64,000 nt of DNA, taken from Paenibacillus massiliensis 2301065 = DSM 16942 (lineage in GTDB: Bacteria > Bacillota > Bacilli > Paenibacillales > Paenibacillaceae). A program made the position numbers and the translations under genes. The DNA lies in contig NZ_KB898201.1 in the NCBI RefSeq assembly GCF_000377505.1, positions 39,631 to 103,630 of the forward strand, in the 5' to 3' direction. The notes beneath the pieces were generated by a model. That model did no database searches. It saw only the letters and a program-made list of their open reading frames with translations, and was not told the origin of the DNA. Each line of letters opens with the position of its first letter. The stretch's first letter is position 1. Of the stretch, positions 1 to 10,900 are shown piece after piece.

Positions 1-3000
1 CATGATGCTGGACTAGCTTAAGCAGAGCCTTGCGCAGGGCAGCTTGCTCGAAGCCTGACTGTCTATGAAGCAGAACCGCCTGGTTGAAATGAGTTGCGAC
101 CTCATCTCCCTGCCGAATGAACCAATGCTGAATAGGAGTTAGAGGTGCTTGCCCTTCGACTTCGCCCTGTTCAGCTGTTGACTCTGTCGCCTTAATTAAT
201 AGCGATCCCAGCTGTTCGATCGTCGGTTGCTTGAATAGATCCTTAAGCTCTAGCTTATATCCTCCCTGCTGCAGCCTGGAGGCTACCTGAATAGCCTTAA
301 TCGAATCTCCACCCAGGTCAAAAAAGTTATCCTGCAGACCGACAGGAGTCGTGCCTAATACGCCCTCCCAAATCGAAGCCAGCAGCTTCTGTTCTGTTGT
401 AGTTGGGGCCACATAAGTACGGTCTTGCCTGGATGCTGCCTGCGGCTCAGGCAGCATCTTGCGATCCACCTTGCCATTGATGGTCAACGGGATATGACTA
501 ACCTTAACGAAATAGGACGGAACCATATAAGACGGCAGTTCCTTCAGCAGCAGGGCTCGCAGCTCACCCAGCTGCCATTCACGATTCGAGGTGAAATAGG
601 CACACAACGCTTTTTGGCCTTCAGAATCCTCGCACGTAACAACTACGACCTCATGCAGAGATTCGATTCGGCGCATATAAGAAGCAATCTCCCCAGGCTC
701 AATACGATGGCCGCGAACCTTCACCTGTTCATCCTTTCGCCCCTGATATTCCAATACTCCATCTTCACGCCAGCGAACCAGATCACCTGTACGGTAAAGG
801 CGCGTGCCCGCAATGAATGGATTCGGAATAAAATGTAAATCAGTCAGCTCTGGACGATTCAAATATTCTCGAGCCACGCCATCCCCGCCGATCACCAGCT
901 CTCCCCAGGCTCCAACAGGCAGCAAGTTCATGCCCTCATCCACAACATATGTTGTGGTGTTGCTAATCGGTCTGCCGATCGGCACAGCTTCAGTCTGTTC
1001 CCCGACAAGCAGATAACTTGTTGTAAAGGTAGTGTTTTCTGTAGGCCCATATATATTGCTAAGCGAAAGGGATGGGCAGGAGTGGAGCACCTTATTCACA
1101 TGTGGAAGCGACATGATCTCTCCGCCTACATACAGCTCCCGCAGCTCACTGAACAGCATGGCATCCTGCTGCACGAGTTGATTAAACAAAGCAGTTGTAA
1201 TGAATAGAGTCGTTGTCCCTGAAGAGCGGATGAGCTCCTTCAAAGCGGCTACATCCAGCAGCACTTCGCGCTCTGTCAAAATAAGCTGGCCCCCATGAAG
1301 GAGGGCGCCCCATATTTCAAAGGTCGATGCATCAAAGACCAGGGATCCTGTCTGTAATATGCGAACTGTATTATCCAGATGGACATAATTTGTGTTCATA
1401 ACTAGCCGCAACACATTATGCTGCTCCACTACAACCCCTTTTGGCTTACCCGTGGATCCAGAGGTGTAAATGACATATGCTGCTCCTGGATGCTCGTGTT
1501 CCATTTCCACATTATCAACAGAATCACTGTACGAATGCGCTGAGAGCAGATCCAGCAAATCACAGTTGCCATATTCATCATCCAGGTGTTCTTCTCCATG
1601 AACAAGCAGAAGCTGTGCACCCGAATCCTCCAGAATATAGATTTTTCGATCCACCGGATAATCCGGGTCAATCGGTACATACATCCCTCCTGCTTTGACA
1701 ATGGCCAGTACGCCAACGATCATTTCTAATGATCGCACAGAAAGAATGCCTACCGCCTGTTCTTTACATACCCCCTTATCCTGTAAGGTTCGAGCGAGGG
1801 CGTTGGAACGTTCATTAAGCTCTCGGTAAGTCAGTACCTTGCTGCCCATCCTGACGGCTATCTGATCTGCGTATAAGACTGCAGCCTGCTCAAAGAGCTC
1901 ACGAATAGACTTATCCTTCGGATATTCCACCGTAGTGGCATTCCATTGATTAACAATCGTCTCCTGCTCAGCAGGTGTTGCCAATGTTAGCTCGTCCACG
2001 AGACTATTCGGCCGCTTCACAACCTGGGTAAGCAGATACAGGAACTGTTGCTGCAGACGCTCTACGGCTTCAGCAGGATACACACAAGCATTGTATTCCA
2101 TCGTTATCTGCAGCGAGTCTCCAGGCTCAACGATGATGTTCAGATCATAGTTGGTTTGCATTGTCGCTTCTACATTGGAAATGCTTATTCCCTCTTCCCC
2201 AGACAATCCAGAATAGCTCAGCAACCCAAGCCTCTGGGTAACGGGAACATTTTCGAACACCATAATATGCTGAATCAAGGCTTGCTTTTGCTCTGTCAAC
2301 GACTGAATCTCGTGAAGCGGATAGGTGTCGTATTCGGCAGACAATACCGCTTGCTGCTGTAAGCGCTGAAGTAGCTCTATAAATCTTAGCTCAGCATCTG
2401 ATGTGATTCGTACTGGAATAGTGTTAATAAAAAGTCCAACGATGTTCTCTACCCCCTCCAATTCAGGAGGGCGACCAGATACGACACTTCCGAATACAAC
2501 ATCGCGGCTGTGGTTGTACTTCTGTAGCAGAATTCCCCAGACGCTCTGCAGCACGCTGTTGAGCGTGACACGTTGCTGCTGTGCCAGCTGCCTTAGCTGC
2601 CCTGTCAAATCACTGCCTAGCTCCACAGTATGATTGGCGATGATATAAGTTGACATCGGCTTCGTAGCTTCATTTTTTGGACCGGATAGAGACTGGCTCT
2701 CCATCTCTCTTGTATTCTGCCAGGCTATCTGTGGCGATTGTACGCCAGGAAGTAATGTCTGTTGCTCCAAGGAAGTTAAATAGTCGTTCCAGTACCTGCG
2801 AGCACTCTCTTTATCCTGTCGCTCAAGCCAGTGAATATAATCACTGTATGGTGTTACTGTAGATTCTTGCAGCTGCTGACCATTCAAGAGAGCAAAATAG
2901 GTAGTGAATACTTCATCCGTCACCAGGGACATGCACCAACCATCCATCAGGATATGGTGATAACTCCAGACACACCGATAGCTCTGATTTCCCATACGAA

Positions 3001-6000
3001 ATACTGCAACTCGTAATAGTACATCTTTGCCCAAATCAAAGCCTCTGTACCTGTCCTGTCTCATATAGTCAGAGACGATAGTGTCCTGACCCACTACATC
3101 CCGATAGCTGAACTCGGCTTGCTTATCCCGATATACGACCTGTAGTGGCTGATCATGCCATCCCGTGTAAAAATTGGTGCGAAAGATGGCATGCCTGCGG
3201 ATCAAGAGTTGCAAGCTTTGACGGAAGTACTGGGGGTCAAACTCGCCTTGCAAATCAAAGGCAACCTGGTCAAAATACATCCCCTGCTCCCGATTCATCA
3301 GATTATGGAAGAACATTCCTTTCTGCATGGGAGAGAGCGGATATACGTTCTCCATGTTTCCGACACTCTGCGCACGGGACACTAGCGTATCCAGCTGCTC
3401 CTGCGTGATAGGCTTCAGCAATACATCAGTTGGAGTCAATTGTGGCTCTGCAATACCCGCACAGTGCTTCAGCACAGCCCTGATGTGCTGCAACCAATCA
3501 TCCATGAATCGTTGCATGGTAGCTTGCTGGTAATCAGCAGGATGATATTGAATCATCAAGGTTACTGAATCGCCAGTGGCATGAGCCCTAACCCGCACGC
3601 TTCCTTGCCTTGGACCAGATAGCTCCAGATGCATACCTTCTTCAAGAACAACCTGTGGAGAAGCGGTATACGAGAAGCTGATCTGAATATCATCGGTTAT
3701 CTGTGCATAGCTCCAGCCTACCCCATATGCAGGGACATGCCGCAGGTGCTCCTTGATATGCTTGAGATGATCTGACAGCTCACTGTCTTCACGAAGCTGA
3801 AATAATACAGGGTAGCTCGCTGTGAGACAACCCACTGTTCGGGAGATATCTGCTCCAGATAACGTATCTCGGCGATCTATCTCTAGGTAGACCCCAATTC
3901 GCTCATGATGCGTCCAATCCTTCAAGGTGTTGGCGAGAGCGGTCACCAGCAATTCTTGAGGAGTCGTGTTATAGGCGTGATGTGCATCACGAAGCAGCAA
4001 AGTGGTGTCTTCTAGGGTTAAGCTAGTCGTGATGGAACTGACCGTACTGTCCCGTTCCGTCTTTGGTAACAAGCCATCAGGTTGAATCTGTGCCACAGGT
4101 GCTAGCGCATATTCCCGTTCGAACCGACTCCAATAGTCTTTTGCAGCCATGAATTCCGCTTCACTAATGTGGTTGTTCCAGACGATAGACCATGCCTGAA
4201 AGGAAAGCGTCTTGTCTGGTATAGACACGGCTTCTTTCTTACTTGCTTGCTCATAGGCTATTGATAAGTCCTCCTGAACCACAGACCAGGACCAAACATC
4301 CAGTAAGGCCGGGTGGACTGCAATTGTCAAGAGATCGCCGCCTGGCTGATGTAACAGCTCCATTTGTAATGGGCTCTCTTCAGTTGTTGGTGGTAAAGAT
4401 AAACGATTGAATTCAGTTCCAGCATCAAATCTCCCGTATTCATCTCGAAGCTGCAGAGGTATTAGCTTATCCATCCACGAATCATGAAGCGAAACCTCAT
4501 AACCTGTAGAGGTTCTGTGAATGTTCATCCGTAGGCTGTCATGACGAGCCAGCAACTGATGCAGAGCAGCTCTTAGAGCAGTCTCATCAAAGCCCTGTTG
4601 TCTGAACCAGTACAAAATGTCTGAATGGTGATGAGAGGCGGAAGCTTCTCGCTCAACGATAGCTCTGATTTGGTAAGGAGTCAGCGTAACGGTGCCCTCA
4701 TTTTCCTCCTGATTGACTGCGCTCGGATCCGTTTCTTTCTTCAGATGAGCAGCCAGAGCAGCGACGTTACCATGTTTGAACAGGTCCCTCATATTCAACT
4801 TGTAGCCTTCTTGATATAAGCGGGCAGATACCTGAATAGCCTTGATCGAATCGCCACCCAACTCGAAAAAGTCATCATATACTCCTACACTTTCTCTGCC
4901 CAGTACGCTCTGCCAGATCACTGCCAAAAGTGCTTCCTCTTCCGTTCGAGGAGCTACATAACTAGTCTTGTCTGTTGATATACCCGGTGCAGGAAGAGCG
5001 GATCGATCTACCTTGCCATTCACCGTCAGTGGCAATGTATCCAGAACTACGATATGAGACGGCACCATATAGCTCGGTAGCAATGGGTGTAAATAATCCT
5101 TAACTGCATTCGAAGTAAGCGATTGATCAGCAGCCAAATAGGCGCACAATGTTTTTTGTCCCTGAGTGGAAGTATGAACCATAACATATGCTTCGGTAAC
5201 AGCTTCGAGCTGAAGCAACAGATTCTCAATCTCTCCTGGTTCAATGCGATATCCTTTGATTTTAACCTGAAAATCTGCACGCCCTCCGTATACCAGCGTT
5301 CCGTCAGGTCGTCTCCGTGCCAGATCGCCGGTTCTGTACATGAAGGTGCCAGGGATAAAGGGATTCGGGATGAATTTCTCCCGGCTCAGCTCCTCCTTGT
5401 ACAGATAACCACGAGCAACGCCATCCCCCCCAATATATATCTCTCCTTCTACATGGAAGGGTACGGGACGCAGCGCAGCATCAAGCAAATATATGGCTAC
5501 ATTATCCGCAGGAACTCCAATGGGAACTGAGCTCTTGGTATCCCGATCGTAATCAAAACGATGAATCATGCATCCTACTACAGTCTCAGTAGGGCCATAT
5601 TCATTGAAAATCGCAATATCTCCTTGCCACAGCTCATGAATACTCCGACACAGGCTCACCTTGAGATCCTCTCCACCAACAATGAAGGTACGCACGCTCG
5701 AGTTCACGATACCAGCATCCGTCAGCAATGTTAGATGGGCAGGGGTTAGCTTGACCACTGTTGTCATCTGATCGCGCAGGATTCGAAACAGTACAAATTC
5801 CGCTTGGTCATCCCTATACAGTCTGATTGAATGTCCGCTAATCAGTGGTGCGAATATGGAGGTCACCGTCAAGTCGAACGATATGGAAGAGTAGCAAGCG
5901 AATACTTCTCTCTCACCAGTTAAGTAGCTAGCACTCGCCCACCAGATATAGTTGGTCAAGCCTCTGTGCACGACCATGACTCCTTTGGGCTGACCTGTGG

Positions 6001-7849
6001 AGCCAGAGGTATAGATGACATAGGCTAGCTGATCACTACTACAATCCAGATCCGGGTTACTGCAGTCCTCCAAGTAGATGGACGGATCCTGGAGATCGAA
6101 GCATTCACCCTTGAAATCCATACGATGAAGCAGTTCCTTATGCGCCAGGACCATACGTGCCTTGGAATCGTTCAGCATATATTGAATACGCTCGGCTGGA
6201 TACTGAGGGTCTATAGGCAAGTAGGCAGCTCCCGATTTTAATACTGCTAATATGGCAATGATTAGCTCGCAGGAATGCTCAGCAGCGATGCCAACGATCT
6301 GCCCAGGTCCCATTTTTTTATTGATGAGGAAATGAGCAAGGCGATTGGCCTCTTCGTTCAGCTCCTGATACGTCATAACTTTGGAGTCACTTCGTAATGC
6401 AACGGCCTCAGGTGTTCTTAGTGCTTGAGCTTCAAAGCATTGATAGACTGTTAATTCTGATGGATAGTCTGTCGCTGTGCGATTCAAGTCAAAAAGAAGC
6501 AGCTGTTTGTCATCTTCAGAAAGAATGTCGATTTGGAACAGTAGGATATCTGGCGTGTCTATCACCTGTTTGAGAACTCGAGTCAAATGAGTGGCAAGCT
6601 GACGAATCATCTCCTCCTCATAGGCTTGCTGGTTATAGCTAAAGCGAATCTCAAAGGTACGTCCAGGCATGACGATGATATTCAGGTCGTAGTTGGTTCG
6701 ATGAATATCTTGAATCCCCTCTAGTTGAATCGCACCTGAGCTTAAGAAGGAGTCCGCAGCCCCCTCTTGTGGAACATTCTCAAATGCTATGAGATGCTGT
6801 ATCAGGTTTTGTTTCAGTTCGGTACCGGCCTGTATATCTGATAACGATAAAAATGAATAGCGGTCGGATTCTATGCTTGAATGCTGAATCGATGTGAGTA
6901 TCTCCGAGAACCGATCCTGCATCGAAGCTGTTACCCGAATAGGGATGGTATTGATGAATAACCCAATCATTTCTTCTATCCCCGCGATATCATGGGGTCT
7001 ACCAGACACAACTGTGCCCATTACGACATCGTCACTGTTATTATATTTATGAAGCAATACGGCCCAAATAGAGTGGAACACTGTACTTGGAGTTACCCGA
7101 TATTGTCTGGCTAGACGTTCGATACCTTCCACCAAGTCCGCATCCCAGGTGCACACCCAATCGGCGGAATTATAATGAGCTGCTGCTATCGAAGGTCGAC
7201 TATAACCTGGAATGGTCGTCTCATGCTCCAGTTGAGATAGATATTGACGCCAATATTCAAGAGCATGGTCACGATTCTGATGCTCAAGCCATTGAATGAA
7301 GCGGCTGTATGGCTCTACTGGCCCTAAAGATAAGGGGGTAGAGTCGCGAAGTGCTGTATATATTTGCAAGAATTCATCTGCAATTGTCTTGACGCACCAG
7401 CCATCCATACTAATATGATGAGATATCCAGAGCAGCTTCGAGCGCTGATGGTCCCAGTGAATCAGCGCAAGTCGTAACGGTATATCCTGTTCCAGATCGA
7501 ATCCTCTATCACGTTCGGTCTTCAATAAATACTCCATTCGTTGCTGCTTAGCTTCCGGAGATAGCCCCCTTACATCTTCTACATATACGGGATCAGCTTG
7601 GCGCTTCTCCAGAACAATCTGAAGCGGACGATCCGTCTCTTTATATGTAAAAACAGTCCGAAGAATATCATAACGATCAATGAGCTGCTGCAGACTTTGC
7701 TGTAATAGAGAGACTTCCAATTCCTCACCAAGGCTAATAATGGATTGCTGAAAATAGGCATCTGATTTCTCATCAAGTATCGAGTGAAAGAGCATCCCTT
7801 CCTGCATAGGGGATAATGGATAGAGATCTTTAATTTGAACCTGGCTCAA
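1..7849 (-). CDS. Non-ribosomal peptide synthetase, C-A-T-E-C-A-T-E(partial), 3' end beyond window
   Basis: Third synthetase of the hybrid lipopeptide operon; about 2616 codons are visible and the reading frame is open to base 1. Domains by approximate residue: C1 (HHISMDG near 145), A1 (YTSGSTG near 615), T1 (GGDSIK near 998), E1 (1050-1480), C2 (HHILMDG near 1633), A2 (YTSGSTG near 2131), T2 (GGDSIK near 2512), and the start of E2 (LTPIQHWF near 2575). Pocket residues read as DLTKIGEVG for A1, the Asn code, and DAFFYGITF for A2, an Ile code. E1 has HPALLDV in place of HHxxxDG, so it is probably not an active epimerase. I chose a TTG start at 7849: GAGGAG lies about nine bases upstream and the protein then begins MSQVQIKDLYPLSPMQ. 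It follows the upstream synthetase by 55 bases, so both belong to one operon. More modules and release probably lie off the left edge. Confidence 0.93.
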   Translation of the reverse strand, partial: MSQVQIKDLYPLSPMQEGMLFHSILDEKSDAYFQQSIISLGEELEVSLLQQSLQQLIDRYDILRTVFTYKETDRPLQIVLEKRQADPVYVEDVRGLSPEAKQQRMEYLLKTERDRGFDLEQDIPLRLALIHWDHQRSKLLWISHHISMDGWCVKTIADEFLQIYTALRDSTPLSLGPVEPYSRFIQWLEHQNRDHALEYWRQYLSQLEHETTIPGYSRPSIAAAHYNSADWVCTWDADLVEGIERLARQYRVTPSTVFHSIWAVLLHKYNNSDDVVMGTVVSGRPHDIAGIEEMIGLFINTIPIRVTASMQDRFSEILTSIQHSSIESDRYSFLSLSDIQAGTELKQNLIQHLIAFENVPQEGAADSFLSSGAIQLEGIQDIHRTNYDLNIIVMPGRTFEIRFSYNQQAYEEEMIRQLATHLTRVLKQVIDTPDILLFQIDILSEDDKQLLLFDLNRTATDYPSELTVYQCFEAQALRTPEAVALRSDSKVMTYQELNEEANRLAHFLINKKMGPGQIVGIAAEHSCELIIAILAVLKSGAAYLPIDPQYPAERIQYMLNDSKARMVLAHKELLHRMDFKGECFDLQDPSIYLEDCSNPDLDCSSDQLAYVIYTSGSTGQPKGVMVVHRGLTNYIWWASASYLTGEREVFACYSSISFDLTVTSIFAPLISGHSIRLYRDDQAEFVLFRILRDQMTTVVKLTPAHLTLLTDAGIVNSSVRTFIVGGEDLKVSLCRSIHELWQGDIAIFNEYGPTETVVGCMIHRFDYDRDTKSSVPIGVPADNVAIYLLDAALRPVPFHVEGEIYIGGDGVARGYLYKEELSREKFIPNPFIPGTFMYRTGDLARRRPDGTLVYGGRADFQVKIKGYRIEPGEIENLLLQLEAVTEAYVMVHTSTQGQKTLCAYLAADQSLTSNAVKDYLHPLLPSYMVPSHIVVLDTLPLTVNGKVDRSALPAPGISTDKTSYVAPRTEEEALLAVIWQSVLGRESVGVYDDFFELGGDSIKAIQVSARLYQEGYKLNMRDLFKHGNVAALAAHLKKETDPSAVNQEENEGTVTLTPYQIRAIVEREASASHHHSDILYWFRQQGFDETALRAALHQLLARHDSLRMNIHRTSTGYEVSLHDSWMDKLIPLQLRDEYGRFDAGTEFNRLSLPPTTEESPLQMELLHQPGGDLLTIAVHPALLDVWSWSVVQEDLSIAYEQASKKEAVSIPDKTLSFQAWSIVWNNHISEAEFMAAKDYWSRFEREYALAPVAQIQPDGLLPKTERDSTVSSITTSLTLEDTTLLLRDAHHAYNTTPQELLVTALANTLKDWTHHERIGVYLEIDRRDTLSGADISRTVGCLTASYPVLFQLREDSELSDHLKHIKEHLRHVPAYGVGWSYAQITDDIQISFSYTASPQVVLEEGMHLELSGPRQGSVRVRAHATGDSVTLMIQYHPADYQQATMQRFMDDWLQHIRAVLKHCAGIAEPQLTPTDVLLKPITQEQLDTLVSRAQSVGNMENVYPLSPMQKGMFFHNLMNREQGMYFDQVAFDLQGEFDPQYFRQSLQLLIRRHAIFRTNFYTGWHDQPLQVVYRDKQAEFSYRDVVGQDTIVSDYMRQDRYRGFDLGKDVLLRVAVFRMGNQSYRCVWSYHHILMDGWCMSLVTDEVFTTYFALLNGQQLQESTVTPYSDYIHWLERQDKESARRYWNDYLTSLEQQTLLPGVQSPQIAWQNTREMESQSLSGPKNEATKPMSTYIIANHTVELGSDLTGQLRQLAQQQRVTLNSVLQSVWGILLQKYNHSRDVVFGSVVSGRPPELEGVENIVGLFINTIPVRITSDAELRFIELLQRLQQQAVLSAEYDTYPLHEIQSLTEQKQALIQHIMVFENVPVTQRLGLLSYSGLSGEEGISISNVEATMQTNYDLNIIVEPGDSLQITMEYNACVYPAEAVERLQQQFLYLLTQVVKRPNSLVDELTLATPAEQETIVNQWNATTVEYPKDKSIRELFEQAAVLYADQIAVRMGSKVLTYRELNERSNALARTLQDKGVCKEQAVGILSVRSLEMIVGVLAIVKAGGMYVPIDPDYPVDRKIYILEDSGAQLLLVHGEEHLDDEYGNCDLLDLLSAHSYSDSVDNVEMEHEHPGAAYVIYTSGSTGKPKGVVVEQHNVLRLVMNTNYVHLDNTVRILQTGSLVFDASTFEIWGALLHGGQLILTEREVLLDVAALKELIRSSGTTTLFITTALFNQLVQQDAMLFSELRELYVGGEIMSLPHVNKVLHSCPSLSLSNIYGPTENTTFTTSYLLVGEQTEAVPIGRPISNTTTYVVDEGMNLLPVGAWGELVIGGDGVAREYLNRPELTDLHFIPNPFIAGTRLYRTGDLVRWREDGVLEYQGRKDEQVKVRGHRIEPGEIASYMRRIESLHEVVVVTCEDSEGQKALCAYFTSNREWQLGELRALLLKELPSYMVPSYFVKVSHIPLTINGKVDRKMLPEPQAASRQDRTYVAPTTTEQKLLASIWEGVLGTTPVGLQDNFFDLGGDSIKAIQVASRLQQGGYKLELKDLFKQPTIEQLGSLLIKATESTAEQGEVEGQAPLTPIQHWFIRQGDEVATHFNQAVLLHRQSGFEQAALRKALLKLVQHH

Positions 7850-7904
7850 AATCGATCGCTCCTCTGATGAAAAAAATTATTGGCACATGCTTCCTGTCCT
7901 TGCA

Positions 7905-10900
7905 CTATTTAAGTCGACTTAAGAGCTTGGCGGATAAGCTGTTCGTCACCTGCTCCAATTGGTTAATGGATAGCTGATTATAAGTGAAATCGGTCGGACT
8001 ATGCTCTTCAGTATCCTTCGCACAGCAATGCGCAATAATTTTTGTAAGATACTGCCGGTATAAGCCAAACCATTCGGAAGCACTACTACTTTCACACTTC
8101 TGCACATCAAAATTCAACAACACATGCAGTTGATTATTCGCTACCCAGGTGTATACATTGAAGCAGCAGTGAGGGTCTGGAGGATCCAGTTGCATCATTA
8201 ATTCACTGCGATCGCGAAGGAGTTGCCATGGTGATAACATTTGCTGTTCTTCTTCCGACCAGGAGTAATACTTGACACGAATTTGCGGCGTTGGTATGGA
8301 TATCTGTCCGAATGCATAACCAGCGCCTCCGGCAGGTACACGACGAAGCTTATCCTTGACCAGCTTAATATGATGTCCCAAGTCTGCTTGTACGGACATG
8401 TCCAGCACGACAGGATACCCCGATGCAAAGCGTCCAATTGTACGAGACAAATCCAGTTGCCCTTTCAAATTCGCTCTTCCATCAGCCTCTAGAAGGACTG
8501 GTATGTGCGTACAGCCATTCCATTCCCTGATGGCGAGTCCTAAGGCCACGAGCAGCAGATCCATTGGTTCCGTGTGGTATGCTTGAGAGGAACCGGTTAA
8601 GAAACCAGTTGTCTCTTGTTGAGATAATGAGAATTCGAGTTGAACAAGTTGCGAATTCTCTACCTGATTGGTATCTATGTCCAGACGAAGCGCGTCCAGG
8701 TTCATAGCTGCCTCAGCAGACCAATAGCTGTTCTCTTTCTCGGCCGCAGCCTGACGGGCTGTATGATGAGTTGGGCTCGCCCATTCCAGGTAAGAATCTG
8801 TCTTTGACCGTAGTTTCACTTCTTCCCCTTGAGCTGCTTGTTCGTAAGCCTGACGAAAATCCTGAAGCAGGAGACTCCATGAGTCTTCCTCAGCCAATAC
8901 TCTATGAAGACTCAGATGCAAGTAACTGTCCTGCGGCAGCTTGAATTGTGTCAGAGCCAGCAAGGGTCCGTCTCTCAGTTCCATGGAACGAGTGACATAT
9001 TTGTATAGCCGCTGCGTTAACTCATTGGATGGTTCTGCAGCTCCGGACCAATCCTGCAGTTGATAATCATAATACTTCTCTCCAGCAAAACCTCTATTGA
9101 ATGCAGTGAGACCATCCTCAGATTCTGTAACGATCATACGAAGAGCATCATGATGACGCACCAATACATCCAACGCTTGAAGCAGACAGCTCTCCTCCCA
9201 GCCATCGGGGCTCCTCAGGATAACAGATGATATCGCGCTGGGGACTTCCACATCTGCTGAGGTAAGGTTTAGGGCTTCAAGCATGGCAGGCGACATATCC
9301 AGTTTGCCTTCCACAATCCCTTGCGGACTGGCCTTCTTAACAGTCTGAATATATGGAAGCACAAGCCTGATCTCTGGATATCGGAACAGATCTCTAATAT
9401 CCACTCGTAGCCCTTTGGCATGAAGCCGGACAGACATTTGTAGAGCTTTAATGGAATCACCGCCGAGTTCAAAGAAGTTATGGTTGACGCCAATAGGCTG
9501 AACACCAATCACTTCCTCCCAAATGGAGACCAGAATCTGCTCAAGCTCTGTCTCAGGAGCCAGATAATCCATATCCCCAAGCTGAAAATCCTCCTGCGCC
9601 GGTAATGCCTTTCGGTCAATTTTTCCATTTGGGGTCAAAGGCAGACGATCCATCATCACGAACTGGGAAGGCACCATATAGGATGGGAGTTTTCGTGCAA
9701 GCTCCTCCCGCAATATTTCCTTACGGTCCGTCCCTGCAACATAAGCGCAGAGATATTTTAGGCCTGTCCGGTCCTCTTTGGCCAAGACTGCTGCCTGTCG
9801 CACCTCTTCTATATCCAATAGAACAGATTCAATCTCTCCCGGTTCAATACGGTAGCCTCGTATTTTGACCTGATTATCGGTTCTTCCGATAAAATCAACA
9901 TTTCCATCAGGAAGCCAGCGGGCCAAATCACCAGTTCGATATAATCGTTCTCCACGAATAAACGGATTGATCATAAATTTCTCTGCCGTTAACTCTGGCT
10001 TGTTCCAATATCCTCGTGCAACAGAGACGCCGCCCAGACATAGCTCTCCTGCTACACCAATAGGCACAGGACGGAATGCCTGATCCACAATGTACAACCT
10101 GTGATTTGGGAGCGCCCTCCCAATGGACACTATGCCTGATGGAGCCGTGGTATCTGCGTTCCCTTCATAATAGGTGGAGTCTATTGCAGCCTCTGTAACA
10201 CCGTATGTGTTAATGATGCGCATAGCGCCCCCAAAACGCTTCAGAAGCAAACGATAATTATCAGCTCCTAAAATATCAGCTCCTGTTATAAGCAACCTCA
10301 TTGAACTAACATCTGTGCCTTGCTCATACACAAATTCCATTAATGGACTTAATAAGGCCGGAGGAACCTCCATAACCGTAATTCGATGGTTCTCCATTAG
10401 TGTAGCCAGCGTTGCTGGATCGTGACGGGCCCTCTGTGGACAGATCACGATCACACCACCATTGAGAAACGCTTTGGCCATATCCCCCGCGAACACATCA
10501 AAGGAAATACTTGCCACCTGCAGTAGTCGTACCGGGATATCCTTTAAGCCATGTCCATATTTGAATCCGAAGGCTGTATTTACATATTGCTCGTGCTCGA
10601 TCATGACTCCCTTGGCCTGCCCCGTAGTTCCCGAGGTGTAAATAACATATGCCAGGCTCTGCGGATCATAGTTAGCCCTATAATGAACAGGCTCTTCTGT
10701 CTGGATATCCAGCAGTAGCTGGCGTAAATCCAGTATTGTGCCATAGAAGCCTGTAGTAGTTAGGAGCTCCCGAAGTAATTCATCAGTCAATACAAGCTTT
10801 GTTCCACAGTCCTGAAGCATATAGGCGATTCGCTCCCTGGGATATGCTGGATCAATGGGCACATAAGCTGCTCCGGCCTTCATAATTCCTAATACAGCTA

